DNA of 64,000 nucleotides from Bacillota bacterium (GCA_023444055.1 JAEZRV010000062.1:23154-87153), one strand, 5' to 3'. Numbered from the stretch's first letter, positions 1 through 9,649 are shown. Notes: generated by a model not told the origin, from the sequence alone. Program-made: numbers and translations.

Positions 1-1
1 T

Positions 2-250
2 ATTCAAATAGAGGATCAAAGGGAATTCTTATTTAAGGGGAATTCTGCGGTGGAAGGTCTTAAGGAAAATTTTAAAAACGTGTATCCTTTCTCATATAAT
101 AATATTTTTATTATTGAGAATAGCGTTAATGAAAATGAAATTATTAATAAAATAAAACAATGTACGAAATTCGAAAACATGAAAATAAAGATAATGAAGT
201 TGGGCACAGAGTTTAAGAATTTCGCAGAATTCTTTGAACTTTATAGATAA
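2..250 (+). CDS. C-terminal end of an unidentified protein (cut by window start)
   Basis: An open frame runs from the window edge to a TAA at 248-250, giving about 82 residues. A GTG at 50 is in frame, but the reading frame continues upstream without a stop, so this is most likely the tail of a longer gene. It is rich in Asn, Lys, Phe and Ile, with no signal, membrane segment or motif that I recognise. It lies upstream of acpS in the same direction, with a candidate terminator between them. The function is unknown; the missing 5' part would decide it. Confidence 0.5.
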   Translation: MQIEDQREFLFKGNSAVEGLKENFKNVYPFSYNNIFIIENSVNENEIINKIKQCTKFENMKIKIMKLGTEFKNFAEFFELYR

Positions 251-288
251 TAAGGTTTTGCCCAATTATAAATAATTTGAAAATATAG

Positions 289-336
289 AAAACTAAGTTT
301 GTGTGAGCTAGAAGCAAAGCATGAACTTGGTTTTAC
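289..336 (+). terminator. candidate terminator after the first gene
   Basis: AAAACTAAGTT (289-299) pairs with AACTTGGTTTT (324-334) with one G-T pair, around a loop of about 24 bases. The stem ends in a short T run. It sits between the first gene and acpS. The long loop makes this a moderate call. Confidence 0.4.
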
Positions 337-413
337 TTATATAAAATTCAATTTATAGAATGATAGCTAAATTAATAATTGATTTAATACATAATATAAT
401 TAGGGGTGTCTTT

Positions 414-818
414 TTGGATTTATTAGTAGGAACTGACATTATTGAGATAGATAGAATAAAGAAAGCTATAGAAAAAAGTAAAGATGGTCGCTTTTTAAAT
501 ATAGTATTTACATCTAATGAAATAGAATACTGTGAAAACCGGAACGCTGCAAAGTATGAAAGCTATGCTGTTAGATTTGCAGGTAAAGAGGCAGTATCAA
601 AAGCCTTTGGTACTGGAATTGGTATTAATGCGGCCTTTAATGAAATTGAGATTTTGAATGATAATTTAGGCAAACCATCTGTTACGTTACATGGAAGGGC
701 AAAGGAGTACTATACGGAGATAGGTGCCTCCGGAATTTCTATTTCCTTATCTCATTGTAAAGAGTATGCTATTGCGTATGTTTCAATTTTGATTAACGAC
801 GAAGGTAGTTTCACGTGA
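414..818 (+). CDS. acpS: holo-[acyl-carrier-protein] synthase
   Basis: This enzyme transfers 4'-phosphopantetheine from CoA to the serine of acyl carrier protein, activating ACP for fatty acid synthesis. The N-terminus LLVGTDIIEIDRI holds the family GxDxxxxxR-type motif, and the internal VRFAGKEAVSKAFGTG holds the F(A/S)xKEAxxK motif that binds metal and CoA. The SISLSHCKEYAIAYV C-terminus is also typical. I chose the TTG at 414 because AGGGGTG lies six bases upstream and the resulting 134 residues match the family; the longer frame from 360 adds an untypical N-terminus. The stop overlaps the GTG start of the nuclease gene by four bases, so the two are probably co-translated. Confidence 0.93.
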   Translation: MDLLVGTDIIEIDRIKKAIEKSKDGRFLNIVFTSNEIEYCENRNAAKYESYAVRFAGKEAVSKAFGTGIGINAAFNEIEILNDNLGKPSVTLHGRAKEYYTEIGASGISISLSHCKEYAIAYVSILINDEGSFT

Positions 819-1957
819 AACAAGTGTCATTTATACATATTGCAGATTTACATCTTGATGCACCTTTTTCATCATTAGGAAATGTAGATAAGGCAAATAT
901 CAGAAGGGATGAGCTTTTAAATTGCCTCAATAGTATTATCGAAAGAATTATTGCTCATAACATAGAGCTACTAATAATCAGTGGAGACTTTTTTGAAGAT
1001 AAATGGGTTAAAGGCTCTACAATACTTGCTGTCAAGAACCTGTTTTCTGAACTTTACAAAACTGAAATAATTATATGTCCAGGAAATCATGATCCATTAA
1101 AAGAAAATTCATATTATAAAGCCTCCGAATGGGGAGTTAATGTACATATACTTGATGATTCCCAAAAGGTATTGTATTTGGAAAAATATAATACCTATAT
1201 TTATAACATGGGTTCTAGAGGAGATGTTAAAAAAGATTATCCTGTTATTATTAATAAAGAAATTGTTAGTGATAGGTTTAATATTCTTATTTTCCACGGA
1301 ACTGTAGATATGCCTTTTGAGGAAGATAATTACAATCCTATAACTTCAAAAGATATATTTTCATTGGGGATGGATTACGTAGCATTGGGGCATATGCATT
1401 GTTATTCACTAATCCAAAATGAGAAAACAGTTATAATTAATCCGGGAAGTCCTGAACCTCTAGGTTTTGATGAAGAAGGTCAACATGGCATCGTACAGGG
1501 AAAAATAATTTTCTCTGATGAAAATAAAAAAAGTGTTGAGACAGAGTTTATTCCTTTTGCAACTAGACATTACCACAATATTGAGGTCAATATTAGTGAA
1601 TGTAAAAGCGATGGAGACGTTATTAAAAAAATATATTTATGTACACAGATCAAAATGTCTTCTTTAGATTTATATAGCATTATATTAAATGGTTTTATTT
1701 CAAAGGATTATAGATTAGACATCAAAAAGATATTAGGTGCGTTTGAGCAAAGTTGTTTTTATATGAAAATAAAAAATCAGACATCAATTCAATTTGATTA
1801 TGAAAAGTATTTAGAAGATCCAGGAATTAAAGGTGAATTTGTTCGCAGAATAATGGATATGCAAGAGTCAGAGACTTCAGATACAAGACGTGAAACTTTA
1901 TTTATGGCATTGCAATATGGGCTTCAGGCTTTAGAAAATGGAAGGGTAGAACAATGA
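815..1957 (+). CDS. YhaO/SbcD-like DNA repair metallophosphoesterase
   Basis: The 380-residue protein is a predicted exonuclease subunit of the Mre11/SbcD superfamily, closest in layout to Bacillus YhaO. The metal-binding motifs appear in order: HIADLHLDAPF near residue 8, a GDFFE motif near 59, CPGNHDP near 90, FHGT near 153 and ALGHMH near 188. It starts with GTG inside the acpS stop and ends four bases into the YhaN-like gene, so the pair forms an overlapping operon, as SbcD and SbcC partners usually do. The predicted role is processing of DNA ends in the cytoplasm together with the ATPase. Confidence 0.85.
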   Translation: MKQVSFIHIADLHLDAPFSSLGNVDKANIRRDELLNCLNSIIERIIAHNIELLIISGDFFEDKWVKGSTILAVKNLFSELYKTEIIICPGNHDPLKENSYYKASEWGVNVHILDDSQKVLYLEKYNTYIYNMGSRGDVKKDYPVIINKEIVSDRFNILIFHGTVDMPFEEDNYNPITSKDIFSLGMDYVALGHMHCYSLIQNEKTVIINPGSPEPLGFDEEGQHGIVQGKIIFSDENKKSVETEFIPFATRHYHNIEVNISECKSDGDVIKKIYLCTQIKMSSLDLYSIILNGFISKDYRLDIKKILGAFEQSCFYMKIKNQTSIQFDYEKYLEDPGIKGEFVRRIMDMQESETSDTRRETLFMALQYGLQALENGRVEQ

Positions 1958-4137
1958 AAATAAACAGGTTTCACGTTAGAGGATTTGGAAAGATAGAAGA
2001 TTTTGATATAACTCTTTCAAATGAACTAAATGTAATTTATGGTTCTAATGAAAGTGGTAAGTCAACTCTTATGGCCTTTATCAAAGCTATATTCTATGGG
2101 ATAAAGGGTGGAAGAGCTGGCAAAGATGGTGTAATGGCCGACATTAAACGATTTAAACCGTGGAGTAATGGCGACTACGGTGGATATATAAATTTTGAGC
2201 TTGATAACGGTAAAAGCTACAGAATAGATAGGACTTTTGAAAATGGAATTGTTAAACTGTATGACCAACAATATAACGAAATAACAAGCAGTTATGCATC
2301 TAGTAAAGATGGAAGTGGTATTGCAGAAAAAATGATTGGGCTAAATGATAGCCTTTTTGAAAGAACTGTATATATAAAGCAATTAGGTGCAAGAATTGAT
2401 AATTCTGCTTCAAAGGATTTAATTGATAGGATATCAAATATCAAACAAAGCGGTTCTGAAGATATTTCATACAAGAAGGCAGACACTGCTTTGAAGGAAG
2501 CTTTGAAGCAACAAGTTGGGACTGATAGAAGTTATACTAGACCTTTAGATATTATAAATAAACGGCTTGAAGAATTAAATAAAGCGAAATTATTGATTCA
2601 AGAAAGAAATAGAAGTTTTGTTGATGCAATGGCTAAAAAGGAAGAATTAGCAGTGCAAGTAAATAAACTTTCAGCAAAGGTAAAACTTTTTACTAAATTG
2701 TTAGAGTTTTGTGAAGCTAAAGAGAAACTAAAGTTTCATATGGAGAGGAAGGAAGAAGTCTCATTTCTGAATGAAAGGATTAAGTATTCGCAAAGGGAGA
2801 TTAATTCTTTAGACAGAGATAAAGCCCTGTTGGAGCAGGATATAGCTGAAAATTCTGGAAAAATAGCTATGCTTAATAGAGAGTTAGGCACTGATAATGA
2901 AAATGCTGATAGAAATTCTGATGAAATATATAAAAAAATAAATAAACAAAAAATTGTTAATATAGTTTTTAATATTTGTATTATAGTATCACTTATTGCT
3001 GCTTCTGGGGTAAGTTGCTTATCATTTATTCCCCAATTGAGACAGATGTTTATTAGGATACCCGCATGGACTCAATTCTTTGATTTATCAGAATTATTTA
3101 TAGCAGTTTCGGCTGTGATTGCAGTATTTTCCCTAGTTTGCAGATATATGAGCAGCAAACAACTGCAAAAACTGAAAGAGCAGCAAAGAGAATCTTTTGA
3201 AAAGAGTAAAAAGCTGAATAGTGAGAAAGATAATTTACAGGAGATAGATTACATACTTAAACAACAGTTGGATAGCCTAAATAGCAGGATTACTGCTGAA
3301 AAAACTCAATATGAACAGTTGGTTAATAGGCTAGAAAATCATAATTTTGGTTCTGGGCAAATTGATGTTATTGGATTGGAAAATGATGTTGATAGACTAT
3401 CAGAAATAATTTTATCACTTAAGTCAGACATTAATGATGATTTGACTTGTTCGGAAAAGGATTTGTATGAAAAAGTTTTTGAAAATAGCATTTATAACGA
3501 ATGTACGAAATTAATAGAAATAAAAGAGTTCTTGACAGCTCAGCTTACACAGAAGAACATTGAAATAGCTACTGTTGAAGCTGGTCTCAAAAAGATTGAC
3601 ATTATTCAAGAGAACGATTTAATTGATGATGAAATTATGAAATTAACACAGAAAAAGGAGCACCTTGAACAAAGGGGTGAGGCTTTAAGCATAGCGATTA
3701 AAACTCTTGAAGAAGCATCTAATGATGTTCAAAAAAAATATATACCAGTTATGAATAAAGTTTTTAATAGAGCATTTTCTGAATTAACAGCGCAAAAGTA
3801 TTCTGATGTTAGGGCAGGAGAAAATTTGAGTATAATGATAAGTGACCCAAGGACTGAAATGATTGTACCAGCGTCTATATTAAGTAGCGGAACTATTGAC
3901 CAAATATATTTGGCACTTAGGATTGCAATATCTGAGACAGTTCTAAAAACTAATGAAAGCTTACCATTTATTATGGATGAGCCGTTTGCACAATATGATG
4001 ATGAGAGAACTGAGAATGCACTTAAGTGTATCTATGATATTATCAAAAAGCAGCAGGTTATCATATTTACATGCAAACAAAGAGAGGTTGAGTTAATCAG
4101 TAGCAAATACCCATGCAAAATACATTCATTGACATAA
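1954..4137 (+). CDS. YhaN/SbcC-like AAA ATPase with coiled coil and internal membrane segments
   Basis: The 727-residue protein begins with a Rad50/SMC-type Walker A motif, YGSNESGKST, near residue 29. A long Lys/Glu-rich coiled coil follows, then two hydrophobic stretches (about residues 328-350 and 380-398), and a second coiled coil. The C-terminus carries the ABC signature LSSGTIDQIYLALR and a Walker B motif FIMDEPF. The hydrophobic stretches suggest membrane anchoring, which distinguishes YhaN-like proteins from soluble SbcC. It overlaps the YhaO-like nuclease by four bases and is its likely partner. Confidence 0.82.
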   Translation: MKINRFHVRGFGKIEDFDITLSNELNVIYGSNESGKSTLMAFIKAIFYGIKGGRAGKDGVMADIKRFKPWSNGDYGGYINFELDNGKSYRIDRTFENGIVKLYDQQYNEITSSYASSKDGSGIAEKMIGLNDSLFERTVYIKQLGARIDNSASKDLIDRISNIKQSGSEDISYKKADTALKEALKQQVGTDRSYTRPLDIINKRLEELNKAKLLIQERNRSFVDAMAKKEELAVQVNKLSAKVKLFTKLLEFCEAKEKLKFHMERKEEVSFLNERIKYSQREINSLDRDKALLEQDIAENSGKIAMLNRELGTDNENADRNSDEIYKKINKQKIVNIVFNICIIVSLIAASGVSCLSFIPQLRQMFIRIPAWTQFFDLSELFIAVSAVIAVFSLVCRYMSSKQLQKLKEQQRESFEKSKKLNSEKDNLQEIDYILKQQLDSLNSRITAEKTQYEQLVNRLENHNFGSGQIDVIGLENDVDRLSEIILSLKSDINDDLTCSEKDLYEKVFENSIYNECTKLIEIKEFLTAQLTQKNIEIATVEAGLKKIDIIQENDLIDDEIMKLTQKKEHLEQRGEALSIAIKTLEEASNDVQKKYIPVMNKVFNRAFSELTAQKYSDVRAGENLSIMISDPRTEMIVPASILSSGTIDQIYLALRIAISETVLKTNESLPFIMDEPFAQYDDERTENALKCIYDIIKKQQVIIFTCKQREVELISSKYPCKIHSLT

Positions 4138-4193
4138 TTTTAGTTTAGAAATATATTATAAAATATAACCATTATTAAAAGATAGAGGACGAC

Positions 4194-5126
4194 ATGAGGA
4201 AAAGAAATTTAGGCATAAAATTTATTTGTATAATGTTGATGATACTTTTTATACCATTAACTGGATGTGGAAGCAGAAAAATTCCTATTACTTCTAATGA
4301 GCAGTTACTAAGTGGGATAACGCCAGAGAGCGCAGCCGTTATAACAGAGGCTGTTGTAGATATGTTTAATAAGCCTGATATATTGAGTACAAGAATAACA
4401 CAAGTACTTTATAACCAAGTAGTAGCAGTAATAAAAGAAGAGGATTCATGGGTTAATATAAAGTTGCTAGATGGTACATCTGGGTGGGTAAAGAGTAAGT
4501 ATATAAGCAGGGACACTGAGAGTGTTACTGAGGGTAGTATTAAAAATAGAATAGTTGTCACTGCCAAGCTTGCTGATATTTATTCAGGGACAAATAATAA
4601 ATCAAAGTTTAAAAAAGTAGTTTTAGGAACGGAGCTATATTCGTTTGGTAAGTCAAAAACAGGATATGATGTATTTCTGCCAGAGAATAAAAGAGGTTGG
4701 ATAGATGAAGGTGGGGTTATCGCGATACCTATAAGTGATAATGTGATACCAAAAACTTCAAATGCTGAATTCGTCCAGACAATTAAGAAGTTTGATGGAA
4801 CAATATTCATTTTGGGTGGCATTAGCAGAAGGGGTATAGACTCCGCAGGGCTTGTATATATTTGCAGTAAAATAAATGGTGTTGATATTCCAAGAAAATT
4901 GGTTGACATGAAGAGTGTTGGAACCTCTGTAAATGAAGATGATATTCAGGCGGGAGATTTACTGCTCTTCAGTTCTGATAGCCGCAAAAAGGATGTTAAC
5001 GATGTTGGAGTTTACGTAGGGAATAATGAATTTATACATTCGGGTACATCTAAAGGAGTAGTATCAGATTCTTTAGAGGATAGTTATTTTAAGGATAGAA
5101 TATGTGACATACGGAGAATATTCTAA
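4194..5126 (+). CDS. SH3-domain lipoprotein with degenerate NlpC/P60 domain
   Basis: A lipoprotein signal (MRKRN.. hydrophobic core, lipobox LTGC near residue 25) is followed by two bacterial SH3 repeats (about residues 50-100 and 115-170) and a C-terminal NlpC/P60 fold (about 195-310). In this family the catalytic Cys lies in GxDCSG; here the text is GIDSAG, with no cysteine. The catalytic His of HVGIYVG is also absent: the text is NDVGVYVGNNEFIH. The domain is therefore probably inactive as a peptidase and may only bind peptidoglycan. It stands alone behind the YhaN-like gene and ends at a strong terminator. Confidence 0.75.
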   Translation: MRKRNLGIKFICIMLMILFIPLTGCGSRKIPITSNEQLLSGITPESAAVITEAVVDMFNKPDILSTRITQVLYNQVVAVIKEEDSWVNIKLLDGTSGWVKSKYISRDTESVTEGSIKNRIVVTAKLADIYSGTNNKSKFKKVVLGTELYSFGKSKTGYDVFLPENKRGWIDEGGVIAIPISDNVIPKTSNAEFVQTIKKFDGTIFILGGISRRGIDSAGLVYICSKINGVDIPRKLVDMKSVGTSVNEDDIQAGDLLLFSSDSRKKDVNDVGVYVGNNEFIHSGTSKGVVSDSLEDSYFKDRICDIRRIF

Positions 5127-5140
5127 ATATTATTGTAGAA

Positions 5141-5200
5141 AATGCATAATAGAAATAAAAATTGATTTGGTGTCAATTAAATTTCTATTATGCATTTTTA
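5141..5200. terminator. bidirectional terminator between convergent genes
   Basis: A long perfect stem (AAATGCATAATAGAAAT with its complement at 5182-5198) encloses a loop of about 22 bases. A-rich and T-rich flanks lie on both sides. It separates the rightward lipoprotein gene from the leftward glycosyltransferase gene and can serve both. Confidence 0.8.
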
Positions 5201-5248
5201 TACTAGTCTGCATATAAACGGTTAGCAACCGCTTATATAGCCGCAGTA

Positions 5249-6364
5249 TTAATTTATTAGTTTATCTAATAGTACTGCTATATCGTATGCAGAATGTGGT
5301 TTTCCTAGATATTTTGAGTTGTCTCGCATTAAGTTTAAAGCAACCGGATCGTTTGCCATACGAGATAGCACTTCAATAAGCTGAGAAGAGCTGTCAACTC
5401 TACTGGCAACACCGCTTCTAATCAGAAAACTGGCATTACCCTCCTCTTGTCCAGGAATAGGAGATATTATGAAAATGGGCAGACCTTTTACTAGAGCTTC
5501 GGAAACTGTCATTCCTCCTGGTTTTGTTATCAAAAGGTCAGAAATATCCATTAATTCATTTATCCTATCGGTATAGCTAAATATAAGTACATTTTTATTA
5601 CTATTTTTGGAAGATTGCTCTAATTGGTATTTCAATTTTTTATTTGTTCCTGTTACTGCAATTATTTGTATATCTAAGTCACAGTTGAGAAGAGAGTTTA
5701 TTGTATTTTCCATATTTCCAAAACCCATTCCACCTCCCATAACTAAAACGGTAAACTTATTATCAAGACCTAATTCGTTAAGCAAAGATTCTCTATTTGC
5801 TTGGTTTTGAAATTTAGGTGATACAGGTATTCCATAAGGAAATATAATGTTACTAGGTACACCGAGGTTAATCATTTCACTTTTCATCATTTCACTTGCA
5901 ACAATAAAAGCATCCATTCCACTATCTAGCCAAAGTGAATGCACAACGTAATCAGTCAATATTGCAATAGATGGTACGCTAAGTTGCTTTCTTTCCTTGA
6001 GAGAGGATAACATTTGCATTGGGAAAGGATGCGTACAAACAATTGCTGAAGGCTCATAATCTTTTATGAGCTTTTTTAAACGATAAGATAAAAGCTTATT
6101 AAAAGCTTTACTTATGTCGTAAATGCCTGTACTTGTACCAGTACCTGAAGCTGTATAAAGTTTACTGTATAGCTTGGGACTTCTTCTTAAAGCACCAAGA
6201 TAGCTACTAACTACAATCTTATCAATAATTGGATTTATATATTTTAAAGCATCCAATATATCAACTGACCATCCATCAAATTGTTTTTCAATAGATTCTT
6301 TTAAAGCTTCAGCAGCTTTCATATGTCCAGTTCCAACAGAAACGTATAGTATTAATAACTTCAT
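5249..6364 (-). CDS. MGDG-synthase-like glycosyltransferase (UgtP-type)
   Basis: A GT-B glycosyltransferase related to monogalactosyldiacylglycerol synthases and UgtP. It probably transfers a sugar from a UDP-sugar to diacylglycerol at the inner face of the membrane. The N-terminal motif VSVGTGHMKAAEAL matches the MGDG_synth domain. The C-terminal half has VMGGGMGFGN and the donor-binding stretch LLITKPGGMTVSEAL. I chose the ATG at 6364 because GTGGAGAG sits five bases before it; the frame can extend to 6421 but with an untypical N-terminus. It is monocistronic, running toward the terminator at 5141-5200. Confidence 0.82.
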   Translation of the reverse strand: MKLLILYVSVGTGHMKAAEALKESIEKQFDGWSVDILDALKYINPIIDKIVVSSYLGALRRSPKLYSKLYTASGTGTSTGIYDISKAFNKLLSYRLKKLIKDYEPSAIVCTHPFPMQMLSSLKERKQLSVPSIAILTDYVVHSLWLDSGMDAFIVASEMMKSEMINLGVPSNIIFPYGIPVSPKFQNQANRESLLNELGLDNKFTVLVMGGGMGFGNMENTINSLLNCDLDIQIIAVTGTNKKLKYQLEQSSKNSNKNVLIFSYTDRINELMDISDLLITKPGGMTVSEALVKGLPIFIISPIPGQEEGNASFLIRSGVASRVDSSSQLIEVLSRMANDPVALNLMRDNSKYLGKPHSAYDIAVLLDKLIN

Positions 6365-6572
6365 AGTGACTCTCCACTTAATGTTTTTTAGATAATTATA
6401 TTCAATATAGATTTTTGACATTATGCTTAAATTTAATACGCTTTTTTGATAAATAACAATTAATTAAATTAATTACAATTTTTACTCAATTAATATATGA
6501 TGAATATTTTATCTACTATTAACTAAAAATAACATTAATAAAATACTGATGATTTTGAAAGGAGGCAAAAGC

Positions 6573-7265
6573 TTGAAAAAGCTAATTAAAATAGTATCAT
6601 TTTGCGTTATTCTATTTTTAAGCCTAACAGTTATTGGACAAGGTGAACAGTACTTTGTCAGTACAGCATCATCTCTCGAATTGGGTGATAAGGGTCAAGA
6701 AGTAAAGGATATGCAGCAGGAATTACAAAACTGGGGTTATTATGATGGAAAGATTAATGGAGTATTTGATTCAAATACGTTTGCTTCTGTACTTAGATAC
6801 CAGAGAACATATGGTCTTAATGCGAATGGGATTGCAGATGAAAATACCCTTCTTACAATGGGATTAGGTCATATTGTTGAAACAGGGCAGGTTTATGCTG
6901 CTTCACAGGTATCGAATGTACAGCTGCTTGCCAGAGCTATAAATGGAGAAGCTAGAGGTGAACCTTTTGAGGGGCAGGTTGCGGTTGGAGCTGTAATTTT
7001 GAATAGAGTTAAAAATTCAAAATTTCCTAAAACATTAGCAGGTGTTATATATCAGCCGGGTGCTTTTACAGCTGTATCGGATGGGCAAATATATGTACCG
7101 ATAGATCCAAAATCAACAGTAGTAAAAGCTGCAAGGGATGCTCTTGCTGGCTGGGATCCTACTGAAGGTTGCTTATACTATTGGAACCCAGCTACAGCTA
7201 CTAGTAAATGGATTTGGTCAAGGAAAGTTCATCTAAAAATTGGAAAGCATTGGTTCGGAATTTAA
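6573..7265 (+). CDS. sleB: spore cortex-lytic enzyme SleB
   Basis: SleB is a lytic transglycosylase that degrades spore cortex peptidoglycan during germination. The protein has a signal peptide, a peptidoglycan-binding repeat domain (about residues 38-95, LGDKGQEVKDMQQELQNWGYY), and a C-terminal hydrolase domain. The latter contains ARAINGEARGEPFEGQVAVG and the family endings GCLYYWNP and GKHWFGI. The TTG at 6573 is preferred: AAAGGAGG lies seven bases upstream, while the ATG at 6549 has no ribosome site. ypeB follows after 17 bases, the usual sleB-ypeB operon. This is strong evidence for a spore former. Confidence 0.93.
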   Translation: MKKLIKIVSFCVILFLSLTVIGQGEQYFVSTASSLELGDKGQEVKDMQQELQNWGYYDGKINGVFDSNTFASVLRYQRTYGLNANGIADENTLLTMGLGHIVETGQVYAASQVSNVQLLARAINGEARGEPFEGQVAVGAVILNRVKNSKFPKTLAGVIYQPGAFTAVSDGQIYVPIDPKSTVVKAARDALAGWDPTEGCLYYWNPATATSKWIWSRKVHLKIGKHWFGI

Positions 7266-7282
7266 ATATGGAGGTGATTTGA

Positions 7283-8701
7283 TTGGAACAAGATGAATAT
7301 AGGAGAGACTTTAATAATTATAATAATAAAAAGGATAAAAGGAGAGGTTCCTGGGCCGTTCCCGTTGCTGTAATTGCGATATTGGCTTTATTTGGAGTAG
7401 GAACATGGGGTTATTATCAAAATAAGCAGCTAACTGCTTTAAAAATACAAACAGAGAATCAATATAATAGAGCGTTTTTAGATTTAACCAATTATGTAGA
7501 TGATTTAGAAGTTCTATTAGCTAAGTCTTTAGTTACTTCGACTCCTAAAAGTACATCTACAACGCTTGGAGAAGTCTGGAGACAATCTAATCTTGCTCAG
7601 GAGAATATGGGACAATTACCTGTATCGCCTCCAATACTTGAAAAAACCTCAAATTATTTAACTCAAGTAGGGGATTTGGCTTATGCCTTAAATAGTAAAA
7701 CCTTAAGCGGTGCAGCTTTGAGCGACAAAGAATATGATAGTCTTAATAAGCTTCATGGATATGCAGTTTCACTACAAAAAAGCCTGCATGGCATTGAAAA
7801 TCAGATCAATTCAGGTAAAATGAATTGGGGTAAAACAACGGCAAAAGCTGCCAAAGCAGTAAGTGTTGCTAAAAATGATCCCCAATCAAGTTCTATTGAG
7901 AATATAGATAAAAATTTTCAGGAATATCCTTCTCTTATCTATGACGGGCCATATTCTGATCATATGTTAAAGGCAAAGCCTTTAGGACTTAAGAGTAATA
8001 AGGTAAATGCAGAAGAGGCAAAAAAAATAGCAAAAAAATTTATTGGAGAAGATAAAATACAGGAAATAAAGCAACTAGATATCAATGATGTAGGAAAAAT
8101 AAAGACCTATAGATTCAAAGCTATATTTAAAAATTCAAATGATGCACAAGGAGCAGAAATTGATGTAACACAGCAGGGTGGCCAAATTTATTGGATGCTT
8201 AGAAACAGGGATTTTGGTAAAGAAACTTTATCAATGGATGAAGCTAAGAAAAAGGCACTTGCTTTTTTAAATAAGAACGGCTTCAAAAATATGATTGATA
8301 CTTATTACCAAAAAGAAGATGGCACAGCGGTAATTTGTTATGCGTATAATCAAAATAATACAGTTGTATACCCTGACTTAGTTAAGGTAAAAATTGCTCT
8401 GGACAATGGTGAAATAGTTGGAATAGAGTCAAAGGGTTATCTTTATAACCATAGAACCAGAGAGATACCAGCTGAAAAGCTCACGATAGAGCAGGCTAAA
8501 CAAAAGATTAATAAGAAGCTGAAGATAATAAGCCAAGGAAAGGCTATCATTCCTACTGATTTTAACAAAGAGAAATATTGCTATCAATTTGTTGGTGATT
8601 TAGATGGCAAGCATTTTGTTATATATATTAATACAATGACAGGAGCAGAAGAGGATATATTGCTGCTTATCGAAGATGAAAAGGGCACTTTGACTATGTG
8701 A
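7283..8701 (+). CDS. ypeB: germination protein YpeB
   Basis: YpeB keeps SleB stable in the spore integument. The 472-residue protein has one N-terminal membrane segment (about residues 23-43), a helical middle part, and C-terminal PepSY-like repeats (AEEAKKIAKKFIG, MDEAKKKALAFLNKNG, IEQAKQKINKKL). It starts with TTG behind GGAGGTG, 17 bases after sleB. The length and architecture fit the family. Confidence 0.92.
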   Translation: MEQDEYRRDFNNYNNKKDKRRGSWAVPVAVIAILALFGVGTWGYYQNKQLTALKIQTENQYNRAFLDLTNYVDDLEVLLAKSLVTSTPKSTSTTLGEVWRQSNLAQENMGQLPVSPPILEKTSNYLTQVGDLAYALNSKTLSGAALSDKEYDSLNKLHGYAVSLQKSLHGIENQINSGKMNWGKTTAKAAKAVSVAKNDPQSSSIENIDKNFQEYPSLIYDGPYSDHMLKAKPLGLKSNKVNAEEAKKIAKKFIGEDKIQEIKQLDINDVGKIKTYRFKAIFKNSNDAQGAEIDVTQQGGQIYWMLRNRDFGKETLSMDEAKKKALAFLNKNGFKNMIDTYYQKEDGTAVICYAYNQNNTVVYPDLVKVKIALDNGEIVGIESKGYLYNHRTREIPAEKLTIEQAKQKINKKLKIISQGKAIIPTDFNKEKYCYQFVGDLDGKHFVIYINTMTGAEEDILLLIEDEKGTLTM

Positions 8702-8781
8702 GTAAATAAGGCGAAACTATTCTTATTTAGACGTGTTTCCAGAATGCAAAAGCATAAAATATTATGTAAGAATGTATTATG

Positions 8782-8879
8782 AGGCTGTTGCAAAAATATC
8801 TTAACCATATTATATTGTTTAGGTTAAAAAACCTAGGTACAGGATATAATTGGTAATAAGTATTTTGCAACAGCCTTTT
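8782..8879. repeat. 98-bp element with inverted ends, possible MITE remnant
   Basis: AGGCTGTTGCAAAAATA at the left end is repeated inverted at the right (TATTTTGCAACAGCCT), enclosing about 65 bases with a small inner hairpin (AGGTTAAAAAACCT). The ends resemble transposase-recognised termini of some IS families, but no transposase is present and I see no clear target duplication. It could equally act as a large terminator after ypeB, since a TTTT follows. The remainder of the 8702-9037 gap is AT-rich, and I see no gene in it. Confidence 0.5.
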
Positions 8880-9037
8880 ACATAGTTTATTTATTAATAT
8901 AGAAATTATATACAAGGTTTTGTGTTTAACATATACTTTTTAATATGATATTATTAAAGTTTAAGTGGACAGATGGCACATTTTAGGTTAATTTAAATAT
9001 AGGATTAAATAATAGTTAGCAAAAGGGAGTGTTTAGT

Positions 9038-9604
9038 ATGTTCCGATTAATAAAAAATTCAGATGATATAAATCCTGATAAAAACAAGAATAATAAAGAC
9101 AATTCAAATATTAAAAGCAATTTAAATAATCAAAAGGATGATGAATATACATATGCTTCTATGCGTAAATTAGCTTTTACCATTAAGCCTGAAGATATGG
9201 ATATAAAAATCGGCAATGCCTACCAAGTGTATGGTGCAGTAGTGGATATGGGAGTTGACACTAATAAAATTGCTACAATGATTTGCTTTATTGATGGGAC
9301 AACCAGTCTTTATTTTTCGGAGGGTGGAGGAATCATTGGTGCAGGCAGGCATGAATCTGTTAAAAATGCCGCTTCAACATTTTTAGAAAACTGTTTCTCA
9401 GTATTGCCTGTTACTGAGAATGCAGATAGTATTGATAAACTACCCGCAGAAAATCAGCATACTTTTTATCTATTTACTAAAGCGGGTATTTTTACAATTA
9501 CAATAAAGCTTCATGATGTGAAAAAATGTAAAGAGTATCAGTCATTATTTTCACATTCGCAAATAGTTCTAAATGAAATACGAAAGATAAGTAAAAAAGA
9601 CTAA
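9038..9604 (+). CDS. conserved-looking hypothetical protein
   Basis: The 188-residue protein has a low-complexity Asn/Asp/Lys-rich N-terminus (residues 8-40). A compact region with alternating hydrophobic strands follows (AYQVYGAVVDMGVD, ATMICFIDGTTSLYFSEGGGIIGAG). No signal peptide or membrane helix is seen. I chose the ATG at 9038 because GGGAG is eight bases upstream. I do not recognise the family. It lies 45 bases before the RDD-protein gene and may be cotranscribed with it. Confidence 0.65.
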   Translation: MFRLIKNSDDINPDKNKNNKDNSNIKSNLNNQKDDEYTYASMRKLAFTIKPEDMDIKIGNAYQVYGAVVDMGVDTNKIATMICFIDGTTSLYFSEGGGIIGAGRHESVKNAASTFLENCFSVLPVTENADSIDKLPAENQHTFYLFTKAGIFTITIKLHDVKKCKEYQSLFSHSQIVLNEIRKISKKD

Positions 9605-9649
9605 AAGGCAATATGTTAGAACAAATTTACATGGATTGGAGCTAACAAT

